The notes under the pieces were generated by a model. The model searched no databases, was not told where the DNA came from, and saw nothing but the letters and a program-made list of their open reading frames with translations. Positions 22,667 through 30,896 of a stretch of 54,682 nucleotides of DNA are shown here, piece after piece (position 1 is the first letter of the stretch; the number at the start of each line of letters is the position of its first letter). The position numbers were made by a program, and so were the translations under genes. Where the stretch lies: assembly GCA_963169695.1 (NCBI GenBank), contig CAUJDS010000003.1:1-54682 (forward strand), in the 5' to 3' direction. This DNA comes from Bdellovibrionota bacterium (GTDB lineage: Bacteria > Bdellovibrionota > UBA1018 > CAUJDS01).

Positions 22667-22790
22667 GACTTATCCCCAAAAATTGAATACTTGATGGTTA
22701 AGGTAAATTCAAAGCCATTTGGCAAGGCGCAAAGCAAAGTTATGGGTAATAGGGGAGTGAATAAGGATGTTTTACCGGAGGGACGCAGAT

Positions 22791-24326
22791 CTAAAGCAGG
22801 TTCTGTATCTGTTGAACGGCGTCAGTTATTTCGGTGTTTGTATCGATGCCTTTTTCGATCTTAGAACAGGCGTGAAGGACCGTTGTGTGATCCTTGCCCC
22901 CAAAGTACTGACCGATTTCTCGGTATCCCAGGCCAGTATATTTTCGAGAAAGAAACATCGCAATTTGGCGAGGCAGGCTAACTACCTTGGAGCGCGTCGA
23001 AGACTTAAGGTCATTGAGTTTGATTTGGTAATGCTTCGACACAATTTGCTGGATGGAGTCGACGGTGATAAACGAATGCTCTTCTGAAACGAGGTTTCTT
23101 AACTCGTTTCGAGTCATCTCAAGTGAGATCTCAGACCCCGTAAGAGACGCCTGCGCTTGAAGCCGGATCAAAGTTCCTTCTAATTCACGCACATTGGTCT
23201 TGATATGGGTAGCAAGGAAGGTCGCAACATCATCCGGGAGGAAGATGTCGTCCTTTTCGGCCTTGTGCTTCAAAATGGCAATACGGGTTTCAATTTCTGG
23301 TGGTGAAACATCCGAAACTAGTCCCCACTCAAAACGAGTTCGAATTCGCTCTTCGAGCTTATCGATATCTTTCGGAGGACGGTCAGATGTCAGGACAATC
23401 TGGCGCTTCAAGGCATAGAGCGCATTGAAGGTATGAAAAAACTCTTCCTCTGTTTGCTTCTTGCCAGCAATGAATTGAATGTCATCGATGAGTAAAACGT
23501 CAAAGCTGCTTCTAAATTTTTTTCTAAACTGAGGCATCTTCTGTTTTTGAAGGGATTCAATCAGTTCGTTGACAAAGGTTTCAGCCGAAAGGTAGCAAAT
23601 TCGCGCACCTGGATTATTCTGACGAATCGCATTTCCGATAGCATAGAGCAGGTGAGTTTTGCCAAGACCTGGGTCGGAATAGATAAAGAGGGGATTGTAT
23701 TGGCGCCCCGGCCTTTCGGCTACCGCAATGGCGGAAGCGTGGGCAAATTGATTGCTCGCTCCCACGATATAGTCGTCAAAAGTGTAATCAGGATCAATGG
23801 TTTGCTGAGAAGGAAAGTCTCCCCACGGCTGGGCATCAGGCTCGGCGGATGTCCGCTGCAGGGGCCGAACGCGCTTGGGCTCTTCCGTAGTCTGGGTATC
23901 CTGGAGGACTTCGAGAAAATCCATTGGCGATTCTATTTTCCCAGAACCATGTTCCACAAAAGAGGTTTCGCTTGGCTCCAAACCCGAGGGAGAAAAATCT
24001 TCAAAGGGATCGTCGGTCAGGGGGCTGTCCTGGCTATTTTGTGTATCGAGCACGATGTAGTCGATTTCGCAGACGGAGCCCAATACCTGCGAGAAAGCTG
24101 CTTCCAATTCTTTCTGAAAATGATCGCGACACCATTCGGCCGAAAAATCGTTGGGCGTCCCTAACCGAACGCGAATCTTTCCCTGGCGCTCTTCGGTTTC
24201 AACCACGGTGAGCGGTTGAATCCATGCCTTAAGTTGGCCATCGACAATAGTCTGCTCAAGGATGCGAAAGGCAGCCTGCCAAATTTCGGGCCATTGAGTT
24301 GAATCAACTGGAAAGGAGGTTCTCAT
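22791..24326 (-). CDS. dnaA: Chromosomal replication initiator DnaA
   Basis: A 511-aa initiator from ATG 24326. The frame is open further upstream (to 24557), but that part is antisense to rpmH and does not look like DnaA. Domain I begins WPEIWQAAFRILEQ. A variable acidic linker follows (about 90-175). The AAA+ domain has Walker A DPGLGKTH with Lys223 and Walker B LLIDDIQFIAG. The DNA-binding domain IV has the signature GGKDHTTVLHACSKIE. AGGAGA lies 14 nt before the start, farther than usual. It is transcribed toward oriC, so the right-moving fork meets it head-on. Confidence 0.96.
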   Translation of the reverse strand: MRTSFPVDSTQWPEIWQAAFRILEQTIVDGQLKAWIQPLTVVETEERQGKIRVRLGTPNDFSAEWCRDHFQKELEAAFSQVLGSVCEIDYIVLDTQNSQDSPLTDDPFEDFSPSGLEPSETSFVEHGSGKIESPMDFLEVLQDTQTTEEPKRVRPLQRTSAEPDAQPWGDFPSQQTIDPDYTFDDYIVGASNQFAHASAIAVAERPGRQYNPLFIYSDPGLGKTHLLYAIGNAIRQNNPGARICYLSAETFVNELIESLQKQKMPQFRKKFRSSFDVLLIDDIQFIAGKKQTEEEFFHTFNALYALKRQIVLTSDRPPKDIDKLEERIRTRFEWGLVSDVSPPEIETRIAILKHKAEKDDIFLPDDVATFLATHIKTNVRELEGTLIRLQAQASLTGSEISLEMTRNELRNLVSEEHSFITVDSIQQIVSKHYQIKLNDLKSSTRSKVVSLPRQIAMFLSRKYTGLGYREIGQYFGGKDHTTVLHACSKIEKGIDTNTEITDAVQQIQNLL

Positions 24327-24373
24327 AGGTTTTGGGGGACTCTCCTGATCTTGGTAACATGCGAGCGGCTCGC

Positions 24374-24400
24374 TTGACAATGGAGCTACCCTACTATATC
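24374..24400 (+). promoter_or_regulatory. Possible sigma70 promoter for rpmH-rnpA-yidD-yidC
   Basis: A perfect -35 TTGACA at 24374-24379 is followed by a -10-like TATATC at 24395-24400 (15-nt spacer) or TATCTC at 24397-24402 (17-nt spacer). Either would give a very short leader before rpmH ATG 24412. The stretch lies in the 85-bp gap between dnaA and rpmH, which are transcribed divergently. Confidence 0.4.
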
Positions 24401-24411
24401 TCCCTGATGGC

Positions 24412-24561
24412 ATGAAAAGAACATTCCAGCCCAGTCGTAGGAAGCGGAGCCGAAAGCACGGGTTTAGAGCCAGAATGGCTACTAAAGGCGGTCGCAAGGT
24501 ATTAAAGCGTCGACGTTCAAAAGGACGTAAGAAGCTTGTTGTCCATGTCGCTTCCAAATAA
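24412..24561 (+). CDS. rpmH: 50S ribosomal protein L34
   Basis: A 49-aa highly basic protein: [19 protein letters not shown], then [20 protein letters not shown]. These are the L34 signature parts (KRTfQPs..kR.r.HGFr.RM.Tk.Gr.vl..RR.kGRk.L). The ORF overlaps rnpA by 17 nt. It is always found beside dnaA and rnpA near the origin in this type of locus. Confidence 0.97.
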   Translation: MKRTFQPSRRKRSRKHGFRARMATKGGRKVLKRRRSKGRKKLVVHVASK

Positions 24562-24904
24562 GCCTGAGGCCAATTGCAGATTCTCTCGCAAGAGTCGATT
24601 GCTAGAGAGAAAAGAATTTCTAAAATTCTTCCAGGGTAGTCAAAAATACTCGAGGGATGCCGTATTGTTTTATTCGCATAACAATCAACTCGGGTATCCC
24701 CGACTTGGAGTCACCATTAAGCGTAAGTGCAGCTCTGTAGAGCGCAACCGCATCAAGCGGGCGGTCCGAGAGGCATTTCGAGAGAATCAAGGTAACCTAG
24801 GATCTAAGGACTTTAATATTGTCATCTCTACTCGAGTCCCACTAGAGCGAACGGAAGTGCGAAAGTATCGTGCAGGCCTTAGCTTGGGGTTGCTTCGGGG
24901 ATGA
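24545..24904 (+). CDS. rnpA: Ribonuclease P protein component
   Basis: A 119-aa basic protein from ATG 24545 (a TTG at 24536 in the same frame is less likely). It assists the RNase P RNA in trimming tRNA 5' ends. The family RNR motif is clear in [19 protein letters not shown], and RLGVTIKRK is the preceding strand. It starts inside rpmH and overlaps yidD by 4 nt (ATGA), so the four genes are translationally linked. Confidence 0.94.
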   Translation: MSLPNKPEANCRFSRKSRLLERKEFLKFFQGSQKYSRDAVLFYSHNNQLGYPRLGVTIKRKCSSVERNRIKRAVREAFRENQGNLGSKDFNIVISTRVPLERTEVRKYRAGLSLGLLRG

Positions 24905-25137
24905 TAGGCCCCTTGGTTCGAGGTTACCAGGTATTCATTTCCCCGTTTCTTCACCTCTGGATGGGCCCAACCAGTCATTGTCGATTCTATCCAAGTTGTA
25001 GTGAGTATTGCTTGCAGGCGTGCAAAGCACATGGGAATGTGGCCGGAATAAAAATGAGCATCCTGCGACTCCTCAGATGCCACCCCTTTTCAAAGGGCGG
25101 GTTTGATCCTGTATTACGGAAAGAAGAGCAACCATGA
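24901..25137 (+). CDS. yidD: Membrane protein insertion efficiency factor YidD
   Basis: A 78-aa member of the YidD family, with the cysteine-rich signature [20 protein letters not shown] followed by [16 protein letters not shown]. It is a small amphipathic membrane-associated protein that aids YidC-dependent insertion. It is coupled to rnpA and yidC by ATGA overlaps on both sides. Confidence 0.95.
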   Translation: MIGPLVRGYQVFISPFLHLWMGPTSHCRFYPSCSEYCLQACKAHGNVAGIKMSILRLLRCHPFSKGGFDPVLRKEEQP

Positions 25138-26618
25138 AATTTTTTAGTGATGAGATCCGCGGCCGAATGTCGGTCATAGCCTTTGTTTTTGCAGTAATCA
25201 TTGCACCAGCAACTTCTTGGGGTGCTGAATCGGCGGACCTCTCTCATTCCGCAGTACAGTTGGGTAGCGGCGGTGCGCTGGTTGAAGGCTGGAGTCTTAA
25301 GAAATATCGAGTCAGCTCGAGTCCTCAAGCGCCTCAATACGAACTAGAGAATCTTACCCATGGGTCCGGAGCAGTTCATTTTGCTTTTGACCGAGAGGAC
25401 CTTGGTTATTTGACTCAAGGCACCGGTCGATTAGAAAAAATCGACGCTCACCGTTTCCTTTGGGTGGCGGAAGATGATCGTGTTCGTCTCGAAAGACGAA
25501 TTGTTGCAGACCCAGGCAAGCCTTATCTCGAAGTGACTTACTTCGGGAAGTTCAAAAAAGACGCAGCAAAATTTGCCTTTATCTATTTGGGGTCCAAGAA
25601 TCTTTCTACGGATGAGGAAACGCAAGATCGTAACCTCAATTACTGGGGTTCTAATACCCACGAGCTCACTTCGCAGAACTTAGCCAAAGATATTACTTTT
25701 CATTCAGTAGGTACGCCGGTTCGTTGGATTGCGGCAACCAGTCGTTACTTTATTCTTTCGATCGTAGCGCAAGAGGCGAATGGAGCAGGAAGCGCATTGA
25801 TTCAGCCCGTGCCGTCTGGTGGCGGAAGGCTGAGTATGGTTTTCCCTTTGGCGGGCGATCAGTTTGAAATTCCTGTTCGTGTCTACTTTGGACCCAAGGA
25901 CCTTGGTTTGCTTCGAGAAACCGAAAAAACCTTAGATCACTCGGTAGATTTCGGGTGGTTTACGGTTATTGCTTATCCCATTCTTCAATTCATGAATTGG
26001 CTGAATGGCTACCTTCATAACTATGGATTGGCGATCATTGTCCTGACGTTGCTTTTGAAGCTGGTAACCTTTCCGCTGAACTACAAGAGCATGAAGAGCA
26101 TGCGTACGATGGCGGATTTGAAGCCACAAATTGATCGTATCCAGACCAAGTTTAAAGACAATCCTGAAGCAAAAAACAAAGAGATGTTGGTGCTTATGCG
26201 CACCAAGGGGTACAACCCGATGGCGGGTTGTTTGCCCATCCTTATTCAAATGCCTGTGTTTTTTGCGTTGTATCGCGTGTTGTATGGAGCGGTAGAACTC
26301 TATCAAGCACCCTTCATGCTTTGGATTCATGACCTTTCATTGAAAGATCCCTTTTATGTTACACCGCTTTTGTTGACAGCCACTATGTGGTTCCAACAGA
26401 AGCTTTCTCCAAACACAGCTACCGACCCCATGCAGAGGCGAATGTTTCAGTGGATGCCGGTCTTTTTTGGAATTCTGATGGTGACGCTGCCTTCCGGATT
26501 GACGCTTTATATGCTAATCAATGCGGCAACCAGTATTTTTCAGCAGTACATCTTTAACAAGAAATTCGGTGTTGCAAATAACGTCATTGTTACGACCGCA
26601 AGGTCGATCCAAAGTTAA
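25134..26618 (+). CDS. yidC: Membrane protein insertase YidC
   Basis: A 494-aa insertase for inner-membrane proteins, acting alone or with SecYEG. A periplasmic beta-sandwich P1 domain (about 35-260) precedes the five-helix core (about 280-480), with the hallmark segments [44 protein letters not shown] and [21 protein letters not shown]. The N-terminus is odd: where Gram-negative YidC has an uncleaved helix, this protein has a short hydrophobic stretch ending ATSWGA, which looks like a cleavable signal peptide. It is somewhat shorter than E. coli YidC (548). No jag gene follows it. Confidence 0.95.
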   Translation: MKFFSDEIRGRMSVIAFVFAVIIAPATSWGAESADLSHSAVQLGSGGALVEGWSLKKYRVSSSPQAPQYELENLTHGSGAVHFAFDREDLGYLTQGTGRLEKIDAHRFLWVAEDDRVRLERRIVADPGKPYLEVTYFGKFKKDAAKFAFIYLGSKNLSTDEETQDRNLNYWGSNTHELTSQNLAKDITFHSVGTPVRWIAATSRYFILSIVAQEANGAGSALIQPVPSGGGRLSMVFPLAGDQFEIPVRVYFGPKDLGLLRETEKTLDHSVDFGWFTVIAYPILQFMNWLNGYLHNYGLAIIVLTLLLKLVTFPLNYKSMKSMRTMADLKPQIDRIQTKFKDNPEAKNKEMLVLMRTKGYNPMAGCLPILIQMPVFFALYRVLYGAVELYQAPFMLWIHDLSLKDPFYVTPLLLTATMWFQQKLSPNTATDPMQRRMFQWMPVFFGILMVTLPSGLTLYMLINAATSIFQQYIFNKKFGVANNVIVTTARSIQS

Positions 26619-27999
26619 AGACCTCTCAGGCTATCTCGCGCAAGACACCATCCTTGCGCCTATTACCGCAATTGGCGGACCTGTGGTGGTTCTTAGAATG
26701 AGCGGCCCACTCACGGAAAAAATTTTTCGAGAAATCACGAGCCTGACCGAGACCTTGCCTGTTTCTCAACAGATTTTTTCGCGTTTACGGCTGCCGTCTG
26801 GAGAAATGCTGGATGAGGCCATGGCCGTTTTCTTTCAAGGTCCTCGGAGCTTTACTGGAGAAGATGTAGCTGAGTTTCATCTGCATGGAAGTCGCTTCTT
26901 GTTGCACCGGTTTATGGAGGCCATGTCTCAGCGGGGAATTCGTCCCGCCCTTCCTGGAGAGTTCAGCTTTCGAGCAGTTCGAAATCAAAAAATGGACTTA
27001 TGCCAGGCTCAGGCAGTTGCAGAACTCATTGAGTCTCAATCCGACGCTTCTTTGCAGTTGGCATTAGAAAAGCTCAAAGGTGGAGAGAGCAAAGTATTTG
27101 GAGACCTTGGGGAGCGCCTCCTGTCCTTGGCGGTTCAGTCAGAGCTTGGATTGGATTTTTCTGACCAAGACGTGGAAGCCTTGCAGTTGAAAAGGCTGAA
27201 GGAAGTTCTTGCTTCAATTACTATAGCTATTGAGACGCTTCTCTCGACCTTTGAGCGTGGCTGGAAGGTTATGGATGGCCTGCGTTTGACCATCGTGGGC
27301 TTGCCTAATGCGGGCAAGAGCAGTCTTCTCAATGCGCTTGTTGGAGAGAGTCGCGCTATCGTATCTGCCTATCCAGGCACCACCCGAGACATCGTTAAGG
27401 AGCGACTCACGCTGAGAGATTCCAGCGGGCAGACCATCGCCTGGTCGCTTGAGGACACCGCTGGGCTTCGAAAAGCCGCAGACCCAGTAGAAGAAGAGGG
27501 GATTCGAAAGGGCTTATACGCCGCACGTTCTGCGGACCTTGTTCTTTTTGTCGTGGATGGGACGGAAGGATTCGATAGCAACGCAGCTCAGTACCTTTCT
27601 GAATTGAGAATACCGAGTGAGCGTGTCGTGGCCGTATTTTCTAAAGCGGACCTTGGCGAGGCGTCTGCCAGCTTGAGAAGGAGTGAAAAAACTTCTTATT
27701 CTTTTGGGGTGTCGTCTTTAACAGGCCAAGGAATTGCAGAGTTGGTAGATTTTTTGGTGAAGTATGGTGTTGAGCAAACCCAGCGAAACCCGGGTGAAAC
27801 ACTTATAACGCGCGTAGATCAAAAAGAGGCCCTTGAGCAGAGCCTCCAACACCTCAGTCGAGCGGCCCATACGCACGAGGCAGACCTCTTTGCCGCCGAT
27901 CTAAGACAAGCGATTCAAGCTTTGGGACCGTGGATGGGCCGAGTCGATAACGAAACAATCCTAGCAAAGCTGTTTTCCGAGTTTTGTATTGGAAAATGA
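26587..27999 (+). CDS. mnmE: tRNA modification GTPase MnmE
   Basis: A GTPase that with MnmG makes the 5-carboxymethylaminomethyl group on wobble uridines. Order: folate-binding N-domain (QDTILAPITAIGGPVVVLRMSGP, then FTGEDVAEFHLHGS), helical domain, G domain with GLPNAGKSS, PGTTRD and DTAG, and the C-terminal CIGK with the catalytic cysteine. The G4 motif reads SKAD instead of NKxD. No ATG lies near the expected N-terminus; TTG 26587 (470 aa) or GTG 26569 (476 aa) are the nearest starts, both inside yidC. The start is therefore uncertain; the end is firm. Confidence 0.9.
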   Translation: MLRPQGRSKVKDLSGYLAQDTILAPITAIGGPVVVLRMSGPLTEKIFREITSLTETLPVSQQIFSRLRLPSGEMLDEAMAVFFQGPRSFTGEDVAEFHLHGSRFLLHRFMEAMSQRGIRPALPGEFSFRAVRNQKMDLCQAQAVAELIESQSDASLQLALEKLKGGESKVFGDLGERLLSLAVQSELGLDFSDQDVEALQLKRLKEVLASITIAIETLLSTFERGWKVMDGLRLTIVGLPNAGKSSLLNALVGESRAIVSAYPGTTRDIVKERLTLRDSSGQTIAWSLEDTAGLRKAADPVEEEGIRKGLYAARSADLVLFVVDGTEGFDSNAAQYLSELRIPSERVVAVFSKADLGEASASLRRSEKTSYSFGVSSLTGQGIAELVDFLVKYGVEQTQRNPGETLITRVDQKEALEQSLQHLSRAAHTHEADLFAADLRQAIQALGPWMGRVDNETILAKLFSEFCIGK

Positions 28000-28048
28000 C
28001 TCCTGATAACGCTATTTAAATTTATACAGTACGTAGTTGGGAGGTCTC

Positions 28049-28909
28049 ATGCCTTTTCATGTTCAGAAAATTGGTGTTGTGGGTTCGGGGCAGATGGGTG
28101 CCGGAATCGCACAGACTGCATCGCAGTCTGGATTTGAGGTATTGATCTCGGACGTTTCTCGCGAGAGCGCCAACCAAGGAAAGGTCACAGTCGAAAAGGC
28201 CCTTTCGAAGTTGGTTCAGAAGGAAAAGCTTACACGAGCTGATGCGCAGGCAGTTTTGGATCGCATCAATCCGGTTGGAGATCTTGCAGACCTTGCTCCC
28301 TGTGATTTGGTAATTGAAGCCGTCAGCGAAAAACCGGAACTAAAGTTTCAGATATTTAAGAAATTGGATGAGGTTTGCCGGCCAGAAGTCGTCTTGGCAT
28401 CGAATACCTCCTCTATTTCTATTACGGAAATTGCGCAGAAGACCAAGCGTTCAGACCGAGTAGCTGGGATGCATTTTATGAATCCCGTTCCAGTCATGAA
28501 GCTTGTTGAAGGAATTCGAGGGCTCCAGACGTCGGATGATACGTTTCGTATGATTAAGGCAGTCTCTGAGAAAATGGGAAAGACTTTTGTGGCTTCGGCG
28601 GATGTCCCAGGCTTTATGGTGAATCGCATCTTGATGCCGATGATCAATGAAGCGGTTTTTGCCGTTTACGAAGGGGTAGGGGGAATCGAAGACATTGATA
28701 TCGCAATGAAGCTTGGAACGAATCAACCCATGGGGCCTCTGACGCTTGCCGATTTTATTGGATTGGACACTTGCTTAGCGATTCTCAACGTCCTTTTTGA
28801 TGGCCTGGGAGATCCAAAGTACCGTCCATGTCCCTTGTTGGTAAAATATGTAGCCGCTGGATGGGTCGGAAAAAAGAGTGGACGTGGATTCTATAAGTAT
28901 GACGTATAA
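28049..28909 (+). CDS. 3-hydroxybutyryl-CoA (3-hydroxyacyl-CoA) dehydrogenase
   Basis: A 286-aa NAD-dependent dehydrogenase of the Hbd/PaaH family, which oxidises the 3-hydroxyacyl-CoA intermediate in beta-oxidation or runs in reverse in butyrate and PHB-type routes. The Rossmann motif GSGQMGAGIAQ is at the start; CDLVIEAVSE, HFMNPVPVMKLVE and PGFMVNRI are family signatures. ATG 28049 has GGGAGG a few bases upstream and is preferred over the earlier in-frame start at 28037. It overlaps the hydratase gene by 11 nt. Confidence 0.93.
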   Translation: MPFHVQKIGVVGSGQMGAGIAQTASQSGFEVLISDVSRESANQGKVTVEKALSKLVQKEKLTRADAQAVLDRINPVGDLADLAPCDLVIEAVSEKPELKFQIFKKLDEVCRPEVVLASNTSSISITEIAQKTKRSDRVAGMHFMNPVPVMKLVEGIRGLQTSDDTFRMIKAVSEKMGKTFVASADVPGFMVNRILMPMINEAVFAVYEGVGGIEDIDIAMKLGTNQPMGPLTLADFIGLDTCLAILNVLFDGLGDPKYRPCPLLVKYVAAGWVGKKSGRGFYKYDV

Positions 28910-29693
28910 AAATCTGACTATAACGCAAAGTGATCCTGGTGTTTTTTGGGTGACCCTTCAGCGGCCCGAATCATTGAACGCACTCAATACGGAGACTTTG
29001 AAGGAACTGCTCGTTGCTTTGCATGAGCTGGAAAAAAAATCAGAAGCAAGGGTGGTTGTGCTTACCGGAGCTGGAGAAAAGGCCTTTGTTGCGGGCGCTG
29101 ATATTGTTGAGATGAAGGGAATGACGACGACAGAGGCGGCAACTTTTTCACGCTTAGGTCACGAAGTCGCACGATGCTTGAGCCTCATGGAAAAGCCTAC
29201 CATTGCTGCGGTGAACGGTTTTGCCTTGGGTGGCGGCACGGAGTTGGCAATTGCATGTGACATGATACTGGCAAGTGAAAACGCCGTTTTTGGACAGCCA
29301 GAAGTGGGTATCGGTGTAATCCCGGGATTTGGTGGAACCATACGGCTATTGAAATTCATTGGCCTTCCTCGTGCAAAAGAAATGATTTTTTCTGGTCGCA
29401 AGGTGAGAGCGGCAGAAGCCCTAGCTTGGGGCTTGGTCAATCGAGTGGTCCCTCTTGCTCAATTGAAAGACGAAGTGAATGCTCTGGCTCGCCAAATCGG
29501 CGCCAATTCTATGGATGCTGTAGGCAAGGCAAAGCGATTGATCAATGAATTTTCGGAAGCTTCTGGGCTGAACGGAAAAATTGATGCCGAAGTTCAAGAG
29601 TTTGCATTACTCTTTGGGTCGCGTGATCAAGTCGAAGGGATGAAGGCTTTCACGGAAAAACGTTCTCCACAATTTGAAGGAATAAACCCATGA
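28899..29693 (+). CDS. Enoyl-CoA hydratase (crotonase family)
   Basis: A 264-aa crotonase-fold enzyme that adds water to enoyl-CoA. The two catalytic glutamates are in place: Glu115 in ALGGGTELA and Glu135 in GQPEVGIGVIPGFGG, 20 residues apart as in true hydratases. The oxyanion-hole loop is AFVAGADI. ATG 28899 fits the family N-terminus. It overlaps the dehydrogenase by 11 nt and the acyl-CoA dehydrogenase by 4 nt, so the three act as one operon. Confidence 0.93.
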   Translation: MTYKNLTITQSDPGVFWVTLQRPESLNALNTETLKELLVALHELEKKSEARVVVLTGAGEKAFVAGADIVEMKGMTTTEAATFSRLGHEVARCLSLMEKPTIAAVNGFALGGGTELAIACDMILASENAVFGQPEVGIGVIPGFGGTIRLLKFIGLPRAKEMIFSGRKVRAAEALAWGLVNRVVPLAQLKDEVNALARQIGANSMDAVGKAKRLINEFSEASGLNGKIDAEVQEFALLFGSRDQVEGMKAFTEKRSPQFEGINP

Positions 29694-30859
29694 TTGAGAA
29701 TTGGCCCGACCTAGATGAAGACAAAAAGCTTTTGATCGAACAGGTCCGGGCATTTGCCCAGGCGGAAATTGCACCAAAGGCAGCGGAGCTTGATCATACG
29801 GGAAGGTTTCCTTTGGAGATTGTGGCTAAGTTGGGCGAAATGGGTCTTCTCGGTATGATGGTTCCGGAGAAGTACGGCGGCTCAGGGATGGATGCTGTTT
29901 CTTATGCAATGTGTATGGAGGCGGTATCAGAAGCATGTGCTTCTACGGGCGTAATCATGTCCGTTAACAATTCCCTGGTTTGTTACCCTATTTCGAAATA
30001 CGCTCCAGAGGCGCTGAAGGCGCGTGTGCTTCCCGAATTGGCAAGTGGTAAGAAAATTGGTTGTTTTGCTCTGTCGGAGCCAGGACATGGATCCGATCCA
30101 GCCGGACTGAAGTGCGCAGCAAAAAAGGTTCCTGGTGGATATTCTGTACGAGGAACAAAGAATTGGATTACGAGTGGAAAAGAGGCCGGATATTGCGTTT
30201 TATTTGCAACGCTAGATCCCCAGCAACGCCACAAGTCCATTATTTGCCTCCTGGTAGATACCAAGTCCAAAGGATTTCAGGTTGCGAAGCTTGAGGATAA
30301 GTTGGGAATTAAGGCCTCTTCGACAGCGCAATTATTTTTTGATGATGTTTTTGTTCCAGACGAAAATTTGATTGCTCCTGCGGGGGAAGCATTCAAAGTT
30401 GCAATGAATACTCTCGATGGCGGGAGAATTGGAATTGCTTCCCAGGCACTGGGCATCTCGAATTGTGCATTCAAGGCCAGCGTTAAGTTTGCAAATGAAC
30501 GCGAGCAGTTTGGAGCCCCTATTGCGCGATTGCAAGCGATTCAGTTTTTTCTGGCCGATATGGCGACTCGACTTCAGGGCGCGCGCTTGTTGACGTGGTT
30601 TGCTGCGAAGAAAAAAGACACAGGTGGAGGATACGCCAAAGAAGCTGCTATGGCCAAACTGGCGGCGTCTGAGGCTTCGAATTGGATAACGGATAAAGCT
30701 ATTCAAGTTCATGGCGGCTATGGCTACACGAAAGAGTATGTGCCAGAGCGATGCTTTCGCGACGCACGGATTACCGAGATTTACGAAGGCACGAGTGAGA
30801 TTCAGCGTATTGTCATCGCCAATCAGGTTTTGAAGGAGTTTCAAGATCATTCTGCCTAA
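29690..30859 (+). CDS. Acyl-CoA dehydrogenase, short-chain/butyryl type
   Basis: A 389-aa FAD enzyme that forms the double bond of enoyl-CoA. Signatures: CFALSEPGHGSDPAGL, KNWITSGKEA, and the C-terminal IYEGTSEIQRIVIANQVL with the catalytic base at Glu366. The position of this base and the overall length match short- and medium-chain dehydrogenases. With the two preceding genes it supplies three of the four beta-oxidation steps; a thiolase is not in the window. The partner electron-transfer flavoprotein is also absent here. Confidence 0.94.
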   Translation: MIENWPDLDEDKKLLIEQVRAFAQAEIAPKAAELDHTGRFPLEIVAKLGEMGLLGMMVPEKYGGSGMDAVSYAMCMEAVSEACASTGVIMSVNNSLVCYPISKYAPEALKARVLPELASGKKIGCFALSEPGHGSDPAGLKCAAKKVPGGYSVRGTKNWITSGKEAGYCVLFATLDPQQRHKSIICLLVDTKSKGFQVAKLEDKLGIKASSTAQLFFDDVFVPDENLIAPAGEAFKVAMNTLDGGRIGIASQALGISNCAFKASVKFANEREQFGAPIARLQAIQFFLADMATRLQGARLLTWFAAKKKDTGGGYAKEAAMAKLAASEASNWITDKAIQVHGGYGYTKEYVPERCFRDARITEIYEGTSEIQRIVIANQVLKEFQDHSA

Positions 30860-30896
30860 ACTCCGAGGGAAGCGGTGGGAGATTCTGCTTTCAGTA

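Larger units (their letters stand above)
22129..22790. other. Chromosome replication origin oriC between dnaA and dnaN
   Basis: Gene-free DNA with 20 DnaA boxes that I can place. Left cluster starts: 22225, 22233, 22277, 22289, 22301, 22321, 22357, 22368, 22383. One stands alone at 22462. Right cluster starts: 22524, 22532, 22585, 22597, 22609, 22620, 22635, 22646, 22658, 22670. Sixteen read TTATCCACC (either strand), two TTATCCACT, one the consensus TTATCCACA (22524) and one TTATCCCCA (22670). Several are set 11-12 nt apart, near one helical turn. AT-rich stretches lie at about 22188-22203, 22251-22268, 22395-22430 and 22541-22577. A DnaA-trio sits next to dnaN. Confidence 0.95.

Noticed and set aside
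22129-22790. CRISPR-like direct repeats in the dnaA-dnaN gap
   Set aside because: Repeats are 9-nt DnaA boxes in both orientations with spacers of a few bases, not long repeats with unique spacers.
24327-24557. Longer N-terminus of dnaA (77 extra codons)
   Set aside because: It is antisense to rpmH and does not resemble DnaA domain I; ATG 24326 gives the usual beginning.
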